From: Siphonodentalium dalli
Taxonomy: Eukaryota; Mollusca; Scaphopoda; Gadilida; Siphonodentaliidae
Reading direction: 5' to 3'
Length of the DNA: 64,000 nucleotides
Assembly (NCBI GenBank): GCA_032622095.1
Contig: CP136063.1
Location: forward strand, 74,005,980 to 74,069,979
A model generated the notes under the pieces. The model was not told where the DNA came from and did not search any database. It saw nothing but the letters and a program-made list of their open reading frames with translations. Made by a program: the position numbers and the translations under genes. Every line of letters starts with the position of its first letter. The first letter of the stretch is position 1. Shown one piece after another: positions 46,690-58,901 of this stretch.

Positions 46690-47015
46690 GGTATATATTC
46701 TATAGATTTTGGAATGTTTGTCTGTGTGTATAGTTGTGTGTACGTGTGTATGTGTGCTATAGACTCTAAAACTGCTCGACCGATCCGACTCGAAAATGTT
46801 GGCCTACTCTGATCCCGGGAACAATATGAACGGGTCCAATTTCACGTGCGACCGTGTCCTTGACCTTGACCTCGCTCATATACGCTCATATAGGCATGTT
46901 TCTGGACCGATCGAGCAATAGTTTGTCCAGACGCTGCCTATTCTGCCAAGAGGGAGGCGATAGCAAAGCAATCGCTAAATAGCTCGGACGAAGTCGGGCA
47001 TATCAGCTGGTATTG
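46690..47015 (+). mobile_element. Family H Helitron-like repeat, copy 3
   Basis: A GTGTGTA-rich start, then TATAGACTCTAAAACTGCTCG, GATCCCGGGAACAATATGAA, and a 3' hairpin GCTCGGACGAAGTCGGGC followed by ATATCAGCTGGTATT. Collinear with 41518-41840. Confidence 0.55.
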
Positions 47016-47376
47016 GATATAATTATGATTGTTGCAATATGTTTCAATAAAACATCAAACCTGATATGCCTAATATATTCCCTCTCCCAAGTGACAAGTG
47101 ACACCTTGGTAAAGTTTCAAGTTCAAGGTCACAAAAAACATTCCAACTCTTACACAAATTAAGCCCCCGAATATTACAATATTAGTCAAAGTATGTCTCC
47201 TCGGTATATGCTGTAATGAATAATATGCACAATTCGTCCCTTTTTAGCTCCCTTGTGCACATTGCAGGCAGCCTATAGTGAAAATGCATGCTGATTACCT
47301 TGACCTAGACATCAAGGTCATAAGAGGGGTCTGCCGATTTGGGTCTCATTTCGAATTGAACCCCCATGGTCTACTC
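47016..47376. other. No gene seen
   Basis: A TTTCAAGTTCAAGGTCAC phrase and a CCTTGACCTAGACATCAAGG phrase suggest a degraded GGTCA-type repeat. Nothing coding. Confidence 0.35.
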
Positions 47377-47844
47377 TATATGTGACCCGCCATATAAAAT
47401 CCAGTCGTAAGTCGGGATCTTTTTTACCCTGTGCCAATGCATTCTCTTATATATACGAGTCGACCATATGTCGCCTCGCATATATAAGAGAATGCATTGG
47501 CCTAACAATGTTTTGTCATTTTTTTTAAATAAATGTTTCTTACAATTTTTAGGACATAAAATAAAACACATCCATTACCCTGCAGGGAGCCCCACACATA
47601 TATAGAAGCATATAGAAGCGTGTCGTCTGCTCATGTTTGTCTGGGGCTCTGTATGGGTGAAATTAAAAAATTGTTAAAGAATACAAGAAAAAATTATTAA
47701 AATTGTAAAAAATTGTTAGGCCAATGCATTCTCTTATATATGCGAGGCGACCTATGGTCGACTCGCATATATAAGAGAATGCATTGGCACAGGGTAAAAA
47801 AAATCCCGACTTACGACTGGATTTGATATGGCGGGTCACATATA
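47377..47844. mobile_element. TA-flanked MITE (TATGTGACCCGCC ends) with two hairpin modules, copy 1
   Basis: Element 47379-47842 (464 bp), TA on both sides. Ends are TATGTGACCCGCCATATAAA and its complement, running on through CCAGTCGTAAGTCGGGAT, a T-run and the hairpin module. Both ends carry a module (about 47435-47505, 47715-47795). The centre holds a GGGAGCCCC...GGGGCTC hairpin. The second copy at 63024-63488 is in opposite orientation. Confidence 0.8.
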
Positions 47845-49128
47845 TGTGCCAATGTTCATGCTTTTATCCAAATTTGCACACCCTCATCAGCTAACAACCC
47901 CTACTATTGAGGCCACTATTCGTTTGCAACAAATCACACCCAGCGTTACACAGCAATTATCAACAAATTGTAGTTGAACTATATCATGTATATAGCATTG
48001 GACACGATGTCGCGCCATTTCGTATGGATATAATATTTTTCATTCTAAATGTATCCATACTACATGTTGTAGCTGCACACTTGAATAACATTTATTTACG
48101 ATATATCCTGATATATACTTAATGACCCGTGTCGACTTTAAGTCCTCAATATTTTCTCTGTTGTTGCCTTGTCGCAACCCTTTCCGGAGATAAATATAGG
48201 TCGACGAATACATTAAACATTTTATACTGACTATTTCACAGAAACACTTATCCAAATCATAGCTTTTTGAAAAGTATAGGGTCCCGATTTCGCTCCAATG
48301 TGAGACAATATAACGAGCTCTGTGTTAGTATATTCCTTATATAAGTTATATGGTGAAATATTTCAGTATATTTCCTGTGCGAAAACATTTTAAAAGCCGG
48401 AAAATTTCTACGACCGCGCAAGAATTTATTTATCGGCCCACGTTCCAAATTACGCAATCATAATTTGGAGGTTCGTATGACTCATGTGCGTTTAAATGAG
48501 GCTTCACAAAATCGCAGATATCGGACACCGACCGGTGGAAATTCCAAGGTGTTCACACCCCAACGCAGACGACATGTCCCTGATCTATGAATTTCGATGA
48601 AATGTTAATCTAATATCGGTACGTATCATGGTGTCATGCATGAACACCGATCTTTCATGCCATGTTTATATTCGAAGGTCATCACCTGTATTGAGACTAA
48701 AATTAACAATTCATATGAGATTTTCTGGTCCGCGATTGATTGGTCTATAAAGGCAATAGTATTGGGGCATGTCGTCGAATAACTTATATAGGTGCATGTG
48801 GCTGTCTGTACACGTGGTTCTAAATATCAAGTCATTCGCGCGTGTTGCAAGTGAATTTTTATCATGCGTTGATGGAAGCTGTATACTCATAATTGGTGTC
48901 TAAAAGTTGGTTAAGGGGTTTACTTGTTCATAAATTCGCAATCCAGGTACGTACCTCGCATGTGTTTGCAGTTTTATGTTATTTGTCTGTTTTATATATA
49001 TACATGTAGGTTTGTAAAGCTATATTGAGTACCCTAATGGTTATCCGGCGTTTCCCAGGTTAAAGTGATGTGGAACTAAAACAATATGTTTCGTTCTCTT
49101 CGTTTTCCAGCTTCTATATAGGTGAATC
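47845..49128. other. No confident gene
   Basis: Small frames at 47907-48122 and 48040-48457 are unrecognised. A fragment near 48726-48750 matches an end of the element at 29112-29696. Confidence 0.35.
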
Positions 49129-49616
49129 TATAAGAGAGTGGGATCTGTCTGTCTGTCTGGAATTTTCTCACAGACCCTGGACCGATTTCAACCAAATTCG
49201 GTATGGTGACTAATTTAACAAAAACCAAATAATATATTGAACAAGGAGTTCCATCTAAAAAATAAATACCCCCCCCCCCCCCCATTTAATTATTTTTCTT
49301 TAAATCAAAATGGACCTGAATATTGACATTGGTATACATTGGACTTATTTTTGGTTCTGATATAAGCTCTTAGTAGACTTATACCCGCTAGTTTCTGTTG
49401 GATGGCTTGGGCCACAATAAAAACACATCTACAAAGAGCGTATATCTGGTACTGAATTAGGCCCAAGGTGAGCGTATTGTTTTTTTTTATTTATTAAATT
49501 GTTTTTAAATCAAAATTTTGAAAAAACTAACGCCGTTATAACCTTCGCCAGGGTAATGGCAGTCTGTGAGAAAAATCCGGACAGACAGACTGACAGACAG
49601 ATCCTACTCTTATATA
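49129..49616. mobile_element. Element with ~50-bp inverted ends
   Basis: TATAAGAGAGTGGGATCTGT then CTGTCTGTCTGGAATTTTCT on the left pair with the complementary TCCTACTCTTATA end on the right. Interior about 390 bp with a C-run at 49269-49283. No frame supports a transposase. Confidence 0.6.
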
Positions 49617-49689
49617 TATATAGAAGTACTACACATTACTAAAGGTCATGCATGCTAAGTAACATGCAATACGATTGAGTATTCAACAA

Positions 49690-50336
49690 GGGTGGCCAAT
49701 GGTGTGGGTTAAAGATGCCAAACTTTTGCCGTTCGAATCAGCCGAGGAAAGGAGAGGGGCACCAAAACTGATAAAAAATATTGTTTTTGTCGCCGATTTC
49801 CATCAAATGTATATATAATCATCTCCACGATGCGATGAATCTAATAGTATATATGGTTTAAAGACGCAAACTCGGTACAGTTGGAGTCAGGAATGGGGGT
49901 GTGGCACCAATTGATAAAAAGTATTTTTGTCGCCGATTCTCGTCAAATTTATATATAATCATCTACATGATACGATAAATCTAATCGTGTGGTTTACCCC
50001 CGACAACACTTTGGCATCTGTATGCCACATCATTATATTCCTCATATCATGGAGATAGTTAGATATAAATTTGATGGAAATCGACGACAAAACATTTTGA
50101 TATATGCTGGTGCCCGTCTTCCTCTAGACCCTGACTCGAACGGCAACATGTTAGCATTTTTATACCACACCATTATATTCCTCATGGAGACTAATATATA
50201 TTTATCAACTTGGTGGAAATCGGCGACAAAAAAAATCATCGTTTCCTTTTTCTGCCACTGACTGCGACAGCGTCACTTTAATAATTTTTAGCCTGGGCCA
50301 TTAACTTCCTTGTAAAAAAAATACCTCTGTCTAAAA
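49690..50336. repeat. Tandem ~140-bp repeat, family U
   Basis: Units share GTGGTTTACCCCCGAC-type, CACATCATTATATTCCTCAT and TGGAAATCGGCGACAAAAA phrases, with the family also at 34140-34600. It abuts the LINE fragment. Confidence 0.65.
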
Positions 50337-51030
50337 CATGTATTTTGTGGAAAGTTATAGAATCGTTTTCAGGCGACGCAATTATATCGCACATGGAGCA
50401 AAACAAATTATTCTCAAGTTGCCAGCATGGTTTCAGTTCTCGTAGATCGTGTAAGACACAACTGATTGAACATTTATCAGTCGTAACAGCAGCTTTAGAC
50501 AACCACGAGCGTGTAGATTCTGTTTATCTCGACTTAAAATGCATTTGACTCTGTGCCACACAAAAGGCTCATGTGTAAACTTATATCATACGGGGTAGAA
50601 TCAAATATTCTTGATTGGATTCAGGATGTTCTGAACTCAAAGACAAAGTGCGCGTAAATTCTTTCTCTGGATGGGATAGTGTTACCAGTGGTGTTCCACG
50701 GGGTTTAGAATTAGGTCCCATTTTATTTATAATATTTATAAATGATTTACCAAATCAGCTGAAAAGTGTCTGCGGAATATTTGCTGATGACTAAACTCAT
50801 TGCCATCTACCAACTTACAGGATGATATACTAGTAAACGAAGTTTGCAAATGGTCATTAAAATGACAAATTCCATTAAATTCCTCTAAAATATGCTCCAT
50901 GCATTTCGGACACACTAACTCCAAAACAAACTATGTTATGGCAGATGATCCTGAAATACCAAGCATACTTCACAGTGACTGTGAAAAAAGACATTGGAAC
51001 TAACACTGATGGCAAACTTAAATTTGATAT
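50337..51030 (+). pseudogene. Decayed LINE (non-LTR retrotransposon) reverse transcriptase fragment
   Basis: Frame-shifted remains of an RT domain. An open segment (50345-50548) begins with the E..I..SHMEQNKLFSS...QHGFSSRRS region and ends in VDSVYLDLK, the RT motif A area. Further on, in other frames, come a GVPRG/LGPILFIIFINDLP region (about 50688-50750) and FADD at 50780-50791. A stop codon follows at once, so the catalytic motif is present but interrupted. The order matches CR1/Jockey-like LINE RTs. There is no endonuclease segment and no 3' tail. At least two frameshifts and one stop show it is inactive. Confidence 0.85.
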
Positions 51031-51225
51031 CCACAATAATATGACAATGATAATTACTACTTAAATTTAAGATTTCAAACAACGTACTAAGTCCCTGCGT
51101 AATTGTCAAATTACGGAGATCAAAATAAGTTGATTAATGCATGAGCTAGGCCTATATACATGTACTACTTAAATGCCGAATATGTAGGCTAGCTATGTCT
51201 TGCAAACGCATCATGAATTACCATA

Positions 51226-51244
51226 GAACACACACACACACACA
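51226..51244. repeat. (CA)n microsatellite
   Basis: Short ACACAC run; nothing else around it to 51370 except degraded sequence. Confidence 0.9.
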
Positions 51245-51373
51245 ATAAACTCATACAACATGCATGTACTGTGTTAATATATTAGTTGAGGTAGCAGCGA
51301 GTCCTTGTCAATCGTGGGAAACGATTGTGCTTTTTGTCTGTTCAGTTTTCGTTGTGTGTGTGCATGTCATTTG

Positions 51374-51545
51374 CACAGCCTGTTCTCCTAAAAACAAGCA
51401 CATTATCTGCTTAGAATATAACTTATTTTAGTTAGATACTCTGCTTAAAAAGTACCGTTTTTTTAGTTGATAATGTGCTGAAAATGTGAACATGTTAGTC
51501 ACATTATCGACTCATAATGAGGCGATTCTATGCAGATAAAAAAAT
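51374..51545 (+). repeat. Interspersed repeat family G, copy 1 (short)
   Basis: Shares GCACATTATCTGCTTAGAAT, ATAATGTGCTGAAAAT and GACTCATAATGAGGCGATTC with 52404-52770 and the inverted 53860-54245. Internally quasi-palindromic around ATTATCTGCTTAGAAT. Confidence 0.65.
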
Positions 51546-51554
51546 AAAGGTATA

Positions 51555-51792
51555 GAAAACATCGTCTGAACTACGCTCGATTGTGAATATTTACTACTCG
51601 AATCGGGACGAATCTATCTGCGATAAACTAACGAAAACGATTTCGCCATCGAAAGTCACTGCATTTAATTCATATATAAGAATGATGTGTTGTCAATTTG
51701 GATATACTATTTGTAAAAAATACTACTTTGAACAAGATTATTCTCCATTTTTATTTGGTCACCATACCGGAGTGTTTCACATCACTTTAATA
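51555..51792 (+). repeat. Interspersed repeat family E, copy
   Basis: About 240 bp from ATCGTCTGAACTACGCTCGA to CATCACTTTAATAATTTT, collinear with 34955-35270. Confidence 0.75.
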
Positions 51793-51970
51793 ATTTTACA
51801 TGAACTGTTTATACATGAGTTAACAAAATAATAAAATGACAGTGCTGGGAATTTAAGTATATTATATGTATCTGATGAGAGGGGACTTCAACAGTTAACA
51901 CATTCTAGATATGCTTCTATGTGTCCCTCGTCTTTGGAATCAGCACCATCCATACTCAGACCAGCCATAC

Positions 51971-52152
51971 TACAGTAATGCTCTAATTAATCGACCTCTT
52001 AACCACAGCAGAATTATGGATAACTTTTCAGGATTTAGTCGGAAATATGGCTTGTTGCCAACAAGCCATATTTTCGAGTCCCGACTACATCCTGAAAAGT
52101 TACCCATATTTCTGCTGTGGTTAAGAAGTCGATTACTTAGAGCATTACTGTA
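51971..52152. mobile_element. Palindromic TA-flanked MITE, family R, copy 4 (centre deleted)
   Basis: Element 51973-52150 (178 bp), TA both sides. The arms are intact at the ends, but the central GAAAGCTCTCG portion is missing and about 5 bases are inserted near 52075. Confidence 0.8.
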
Positions 52153-52261
52153 GTTCGCTGACTCTTCACAAAGGGACTCACTATCTAGAGAGAGAGAGAG
52201 CGAACACACGCCGTTATAGGCAGGAGTATCTACTTCTAGTGCGACAATCCTGTATTTAACG

Positions 52262-52866
52262 GTTAACCGTTTCGTGGCGGGAGCTGCAGCATTAAAGATC
52301 GTGTGCCAGTCCATTATCTTATATATGGGAGGGTCTCCCATAGGGAGCTTCGCATATATAAGAGAATGCACTGGCTTACATTGTTAAGCCATTGTTTTCT
52401 CTTATTATATGCACAGCCTGTACTCTCGAAAACCCGCACATTATCTTTTTATAATATAATTTGTTTTAGGTAGTTAATATGCTTAGAAACGCCTCATTTT
52501 GAGTCGATAATGTGCTGAAAATAAGACCGTTTGAGTCACATTATTGACTCATAATGAGACGATTCTAAGCAGATTATGCGCTGACAATAATACAAAGAAT
52601 CCAAGTCGCGATTGTTCAGGTATACGCTCTTTAACACGTGTTTTATTGTGACCCGCGCCGTAAAACGAAACAACGGGTATGCGTCCATTATCTGCTTATT
52701 TCGGAATCAAATGATCACATTATGAACCTATTTCATATTATACATGTAGGTCGATTATGTGCGTATTTGCGCGAGTATATGTTCATATGGGAGACTCGCA
52801 TATATAAGATAATCCATTGGCACAGGGTTTTCGCAACATTTCGGGAAGCTCCAGTCATGGAATGGC
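52262..52866. mobile_element. TTAA-type hairpin-module element interrupted by family G
   Basis: The left end GTTTCGTGGCGGGAGCTGC after TTAACC pairs with GAAGCTCCAGTCATGGAATGG at 52844-52866. Hairpin-module segments lie at about 52304-52375 and 52785-52830. Between them is a family G copy (about 52404-52770) in plus orientation. Removing it would restore a short MITE like 2766-2965. Confidence 0.55.
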
Positions 52867-53334
52867 TAACTACCACGAATTCCTCCCCAGATGAGATGAC
52901 GTCGTGTGGTATGCACATATAGTCGAGATATATATAGAGTGGCCAAGGAAAATGTTTCAACTTTCAAGTCGCCAAATATACCCGCACAATGGTAGCACCT
53001 GGAAGTTAACACGGCAATTGGTCCAGTCTACAGTGAGCTGATCCCAGAAGTTTATATGAAATAAATATTTAACTTTCATATCGAGAGGACCCGGAACGTC
53101 ATTTGCTCGGTCAACGACAGACCACCGGTGTTATTTATAGCAGGAAACCGGAACGTGAAGCAAACCGCTACCAGATTGTGTTGCAAGTTATTTTCTTTCA
53201 AAGTGATGACATGAAAATTATGTTGTCACATAAGATTAAGTCCGCCGATTATATTCGTAATATCGCAATATTCGGAGAATAATTAATTCTACATGGATTT
53301 AATCATGCAGTCTTCTAAATTTGCCATGTTATAA
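52867..53334. other. No gene seen
   Basis: Unremarkable A+T-rich sequence upstream of the SLC17-like exon. Confidence 0.35.
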
Positions 53335-53700
53335 GTGAGGTGTAACACTCCGGTTGATCAAATAGAAATGGAGAATAATCTTGCTCAAAGTTATATATTG
53401 TTACGAATATTAATCCAAATTTACAGTACACACACCATCATTCTTATATATTAATTAAATGCATAACTCTCGAAGGTGAACTCGTTTTCGTTAGTTTATC
53501 GCAGATAGTTGCGTACCGAATCGAGAAGTAAATATTTACAATTGAGGGTAGTTCAGACGATGATTTCTATGGAGTAGTACGATCAATTTGCTTGAAATTT
53601 TCGGCGATGTTACCAACATGCTACATTCCTCCAGTTGTCATAGCACCTGAATGCTAACTTTACCCGAACAAGTCCATAATATGTCGTTAATATATCATTA
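53335..53700 (-). repeat. Interspersed repeat family E, inverted copy
   Basis: Reverse complement of the 40197-40565 type, with AGAATAATCTTGCTCAAAGT, CGTTTTCGTTAGTTTATCGC and ACATGCTACATTCCTCCAG. It ends near ACAAGTCCATAATATGTCG. Confidence 0.75.
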
Positions 53701-53859
53701 AAAAATGCAGTATATAATATTTCATGCGGATAAAATTAAAACACAGCTAGTCATTTCACCTAAAGAATATATAGTATATACTTATCCCATTTATAATGAC
53801 AACGAACATAGGTCGCTAGTCGAGCATGTTTGTTTCTGTCAACAATAAAACGGTAAGGT

Positions 53860-54245
53860 GTATACGCATATCACCAGGAGTGCAACATATCCTCGCGCAA
53901 ATACGGACAAAATAGACCGATAATGTGAAATAGGTACATAAAGTGATTATTTGATTCTGAATAAGCAGATAATGGAGTCATAACCGTTATTTCGTTTTAT
54001 GGCGCGATCCACAGTGAAAACGCATGTTAAAGAGCTTACACTTGAAAAGTCGTGGGTTGGCCTATTTGTGTCATTGTCCGCACATGATCTGCTTAGAATC
54101 GCTTCATTATGAGTCGATATGTGACTAAAATGTTCTAATTTTCAGCACATTATCTACTCAAATTGAGTCGATTCTAAGCAGATTATCTACCTAAAATAAA
54201 TTCTCAATAAGCAGATAATGTTCTGATTTTAGGGAGAACAGAATG
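53860..54245 (-). repeat. Interspersed repeat family G, inverted copy
   Basis: Reverse complement of 52404-52770. Contains AATAAGCAGATAATGGAGTC, GCGCGATCCACAGTGAAAAC and CTAAGCAGATTATCTACC. It lies just upstream of the SLC17-like exon. Confidence 0.65.
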
Positions 54246-54334
54246 AACTGCACGGAAATCGTTCCGGTATTTTCAATGCTTGCGTGTACGCTGAGGTATA
54301 TATTATATTTACATATATAATTATTGCATTTCAG

Positions 54335-54488
54335 AATGAGAAGTCTTATTCCTCGGCGATATTTCGTCTTGATGTTGAACACTGCAACTTTCGTTACATT
54401 CATAGCATATAGGACGACATTTTCCATGGTGATGACCCATGTTTCACGTGTAAATACAACGACAGAGGCAGACAGTATGTTTCCAAAC
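54335..54488 (+). CDS. SLC17-type transporter, N-terminal exon
   Basis: This 154-bp exon carries one base finishing an upstream codon and 51 codons. The acceptor is TATTGCATTTCAG (to 54334) and the donor GTAAGT follows at 54489. The translation begins MRSLIPRRYFVLMLNTATFV and continues FIAYRTTFSMVMTHVSRVN. This is the basic cap plus first transmembrane helix typical of SLC17 organic-anion/sialin-like MFS carriers. NTTTEA supplies a glycosylation sequon in the lumenal or extracellular loop. The ATG immediately inside the exon could be the start, with a 5' UTR exon upstream; otherwise another coding exon precedes it. It ends in phase 0, matching the exon at 62067. Substrate cannot be deduced. 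Confidence 0.7.
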
Positions 54489-54974
54489 GTAAGTATGTAT
54501 TCTTGGCCACAGGTTAACCATAACTATAATGGCTAATCCCCGTGGAAAATGTAGGTCAATATAAGTTGGACAATTTGGAGTGTAAACTGGTTCCTGATTG
54601 CTTTCTACTCACAGCAATGTCCCAGGCCCATCTTTATTTTAAAAAATTCAAACAATTGGATATTTTACGCCTGACACAACATTAATTAACACAAAAAAAG
54701 CCCAAATTGTTCTGATAATTCCTACGAATTATGTTCTTAGAACAATAGTCGCATAGTCCGCGATGAAAAATTTCTAACTATGATTTTCACAGGGCTTTTG
54801 CATTTGGTCGGATGTGAAATTCCGCCGTATTTTGTATTAATGCTTTACATGAATTGATCTGTCTGAGATATAACGCATACCTATGTTCGTATAATATTTA
54901 TTTAAAGTTGTTTTTGTGTTGTTTTAGTAATATTTTGATTCTGAGTAACAAATACAGTTTAAAACAAATATTTT

Positions 54975-55100
54975 AGTTATTAATTGTGAAGCGCCGAGGA
55001 AATGATGATTTAATTAAAAAACATTTGGCCAAAGTTTTTTTCATTTGGCTAAACGTTTGGCCACAAGATTTTTCGGTCCAGCGCGAACACTGCGCATATA
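54975..55100. repeat. Solo fragment of the hAT-like element at 56604-57153
   Basis: ACATTTGGCCAAAG and TTTTCATTTGGCTAAACG-like phrases lead to CGGTCCAGCGCGAACACTG, matching the right end of 56604-57153 (CGGTCCAGCGCAAACCCTG). Confidence 0.55.
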
Positions 55101-55604
55101 TCCCTATGTTCTCTCAATGTTTTTGGACTGAAATGGCAATCAGTAGAAAACTGTTCCAACAGCTGCAAAGCGTAGCATACCATTTGGAAAAGTCTGATAC
55201 AATGGGGATGCAAGTGGAATAAACTAGAGTTGGGACATTTAGGCTTAGTTCAATTGGGGTCAGTCGGACATGATAATTTGACAACACCTCAACAGAGACC
55301 CACTTGCCACGCCCTTACTCTCGCCCGTTATCCGTTTACAACCTCTTCAAAACTCAACCCTTATACGGTCCCCCAGATTGAACAGGGTTGCGGCCTTCCT
55401 TATAACCCCGTCTTTATTGAATTGTGTGTCTGTCTGTAACAATATTTGACAGTGTCTCAAATAAACCCACATATGACCACATAAGTAGACATTGACACCG
55501 GAAACCTGGAGAAGTAATATGTACGTATACATGTATGTAGACCAGAAGTCTACAATTGCGTACCATGCTGTTCGATGATCTATCAGTATGTAGGCATACG
55601 ACCA

Positions 55605-56401
55605 TACACTCTTATGACTAATGTGTAGGTTTTCTACACAAAATGTGTAGCCCTGCTACACAATCATTATTCAATTTTGATCTTAAACATATTTGTGTAG
55701 TATATGTGTAGTTTCATATTCGTACACAAATTATGTAACAATTTTTACACATAAATGGGTAAATTTTTACACATTTATACACAACTGTGTGTATAAAATC
55801 AACACATATCCCTTACACATTTTGTGTAGGTTCTTACACACAGTTTGTAGACAAGAAATGCAAGTTCAGTAGTCCGACCTGTGGGTATAGTATTAAAGAT
55901 ATATGCAGATGTATATGTTAAAACTTTCATGGCGGATAGTGGTATGTAGTATTTTGTTCTGTACTGTGAGTTTTTGCTTTGAATGAACAAACCAGGGTCG
56001 AGGCGTGATTGCATAATATTAGTATTATTACAACAATCATAACAAGAGTCTAAGGGCAGTAATCGCCATGAACGTTTTAACAAATAAATCCTCGTATACT
56101 ATTAATACTAAACCCACAAATTGGAATTCTGAACTTACATCCTTGTCTACGATCGCTGTAGATTGTATTCCAAAAAATATACTCAAACAATATGGCCGTC
56201 ACGTAGCAGACTATGAAACTGAAGGCACGGCAATGCGCATGTCTACGTTCTTACACAATTGTGTGTAACAAAATATACACATTATGTGTAGAACGGCACT
56301 TGTCAATGTATTTGTATGTACAACTACACATTGCTATGTGTATTAACCGGGTTTACACATTTGATGTGTAATCGTTTCTACACATTAGTTATAAGAGTGT
56401 A
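55605..56401. mobile_element. 793-bp TIR element with iterated TGTGTAG/CTACACA motifs and inverted halves
   Basis: Element 55607-56399 with TA on both sides. The ends CACTCTTATGACTAATGTGT and its near complement (ACACATTAGTTATAAGAGTG) are followed by many dispersed CTACACA/TGTGTAG copies in both subterminal regions. The inner halves are themselves inverted relatives. The minus frame 55799-56083 contains AMKVLTYTSAYIFNT and the plus frame 56068-56268 contains AMNVLTNKSSYTINT. No transposase. Subterminal motif arrays resemble transposase-binding sites of cut-and-paste elements. Confidence 0.75.
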
Positions 56402-56603
56402 CTAGTATCGTAATATATTTAAAAATAGATCTCAAATATAATTAATTATTTGACCACGGTATCTATTGATTCAACATAGTTACATTAGATGCTTGAATAA
56501 CACATCTTGTGTCTAGAAATCGGAAAACGGATGTAGAACGGAAGAGTGCACGCATGCCTACATTGTGTGGTTACATCACATAGGGAGGTGGAAAGTGTAT
56601 AAT

Positions 56604-57153
56604 CAGGGTTCGCGCTGCCACTTGCCAAATTTGCCAATGACAAAAATAATTTACATTTGGCAAAAATTATTTTCATTTGGCAAAAGTTTTGGCAAGTCAC
56701 TTTTTAAATTCTCAAGAAAAAAAATATTTATCACTCATGACATTAATTTCAGGAAACCATTGCAATTAGGTGCGGTCTATACGGTTATAAAATGTTAACA
56801 CCTTTGCAGGTAATCTAATAGCATTAGTATCGATGAGATTACAATATAATTTTTTGTTGTGGTGTTTACATATAGATAATCCTCTTTTCTATTTGACCTT
56901 CTGGTGAAGCGACCCTTCAACAATCATATTGTTCGGTAATTGGTTTGTTGTTATATGATAAACCACAGTAGAGAGGCCTGAATTATTAATAATTAACTGC
57001 TTTCCTATCGATAACAGAAGTTTTTCAAACAGCGCTTGTAGAAATATAAAACTCAATTTTGCAGAAAGTGATAGCATTTGGCAATTTCTAAAAGAATTTG
57101 GCAAAAAATATTTTCATTTGGCAAAAGTAAATTTCGGTCCAGCGCAAACCCTG
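56604..57153. mobile_element. hAT-like element with CAGGGTTCGCGCTG ends
   Basis: 550 bp. The left end CAGGGTTCGCGCTG and the right end CAGCGCAAACCCTG differ by one base. Subterminal repeats of ATTTGGCAAAA occur on both sides. No 8-bp duplication is discernible, so the copy is old or rearranged. The frames inside are unrecognised. Confidence 0.65.
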
Positions 57154-58495
57154 TGGAAACCTAGTTCATGTTTTCGTAATTCTACCCAAATCCCATCACC
57201 ACAACTGCGTACATATGTTCGACAACTAGTGACCGCAACTTAAGCAACTAGACGTACAGTGACTGACGAGTGAGGCGTTAAAATAAATAATCTCTATTTT
57301 CAGATTGTGAACACACTCGAGCCTAGGGAATGTAAATTTATACTGCAAACATAACGGGCTTTCCGTTGCAACACAGTGGGATTTACAACAGATGCTGTGT
57401 TTGTGTTAGCATGGCATTTGAAGAGGGATTTTTTTCGAGAAAATTATTTTCTGAAGTGATTATTTAAAGGCCATTTTTATCTATAATAAGAGTCCTTCGC
57501 TCAAATGGAGCGCGCTGGCGATCGGCAAATGTATATTTACATTTATAGTTGTTGGTAATCCGTCTATTCGGTCAGAACACTTGTTTTATGATGTTATTCT
57601 TGTTATTCTGCAATATTTTGATCTAAATATAGAATTGTCTCGCCTCGGCGACAGCAACTTCCGATCAGTTGTTTGGTACGGGTTTGTACTGTGATATTAG
57701 AATTGTAATTTTGGTTGACTATTATACATATATACCGAACTCAGCTCCGATCAGATAACACAAACTGAAGTTACCGATTGGAAACCAGATTACTATTAAC
57801 AAAACGAAGCCAGTAAATTAGGTCTGGACATAGCCTTTGGTGGGGTAAAAACCTAATTTACTGGACCACGCAGTTATGTAATTTTACTGGATCCAAAACC
57901 TCCATAAAACATACTTAAATCACTAAATGCGACACGAAACTAACAGCGGCCTCTATAAGGTATGAGACGACGTTTCAAATAACTATGCGATGTTTGTTCG
58001 CATAAAGAAATAGTCCCAGAGAATTATAACTCTTTGAAGTATTGAATGGCGTAAATTTAATGACATATTTCTTCAAACTAATATACAAATATTCAAACAA
58101 TAGTCACAAACACCGAATTGGCGTACGTAACGCGCGGAATGTAAACAGACGAGAACTCGAAAGTCAAAGGTCACATTTGCGCAACAATAATATATTTGGT
58201 ACACCTGGCACTATTCCCTGTTATACAATAACCGCTGTATATAATTATTATAGAACGGGTTTAATTAATGAAATACTCGGGTTGTCATTCTGCGTAAACA
58301 TATGCACAGTTAGGATCATAAGTGTCAACAGTCGCTCTTCAAGTCTAGTTTTGTGAGATTTCGCATTTTAAAAGTACATTCTATAATTTCCAGTCAAAAC
58401 CCAGGTTTCGATGTGATGTGTTATAATTATTTCTGTCACCTTTGTGCATATACGTTAAACTTATATTTGACTAAGTTTCTACCCAAATTGTTTGG
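57154..58495. other. No confident gene
   Basis: Intronic sequence downstream (3') of the Cys-loop receptor. A 104-codon plus frame at 58042-58356 has no recognised features. Confidence 0.4.
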
Positions 58496-58860
58496 CCCAG
58501 GTGGTCATATTTGCCACCATTCCTGGACATTGTCGAATACGAAATAAAGAATAAAAGGTCAGCCGACCACAGTGTCCCCCGACAACGTGGCAAGTCGATG
58601 CCGCTTTGTTAAAGAAATTTAAAAAAATGTTGATATGTTCTAATTCGAAAGGGTCTATATACATGTTGCACATCTCCAATATGTGGGTAACAATACTCTG
58701 AAGTTTCAAATCTCTGAGATGAAATCTGTAGGAGGAGATGATTACACCATGAAGGTACTCAAACGTGTGACGGACGGACGGAAGGGTGGACGAACGGCTA
58801 GACAAACGACGGACAGAGTCCGTTTCTATAGTCCCCCTTTTCTTTCAGAACGTCGTAGGG
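58496..58860. repeat. Bivalve-type repeat unit with GACGGACGG tail
   Basis: GTGGTCATATTTGCCACC, then TGGCAAGTCGATGCCGC, TGTAGGAGGAGATGATTACA and a GACGGACGGACGG segment ending TTCTATAGTCCCCC. A related tail fragment is at about 62750-62830 (GGGAGGAGTTTATCACAC; GGACGGAGG). Confidence 0.5.
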
Positions 58861-58901
58861 ACAATAAGTACCATAGTTCACGTTGCTTCGGACAAGTGAT
58901 A

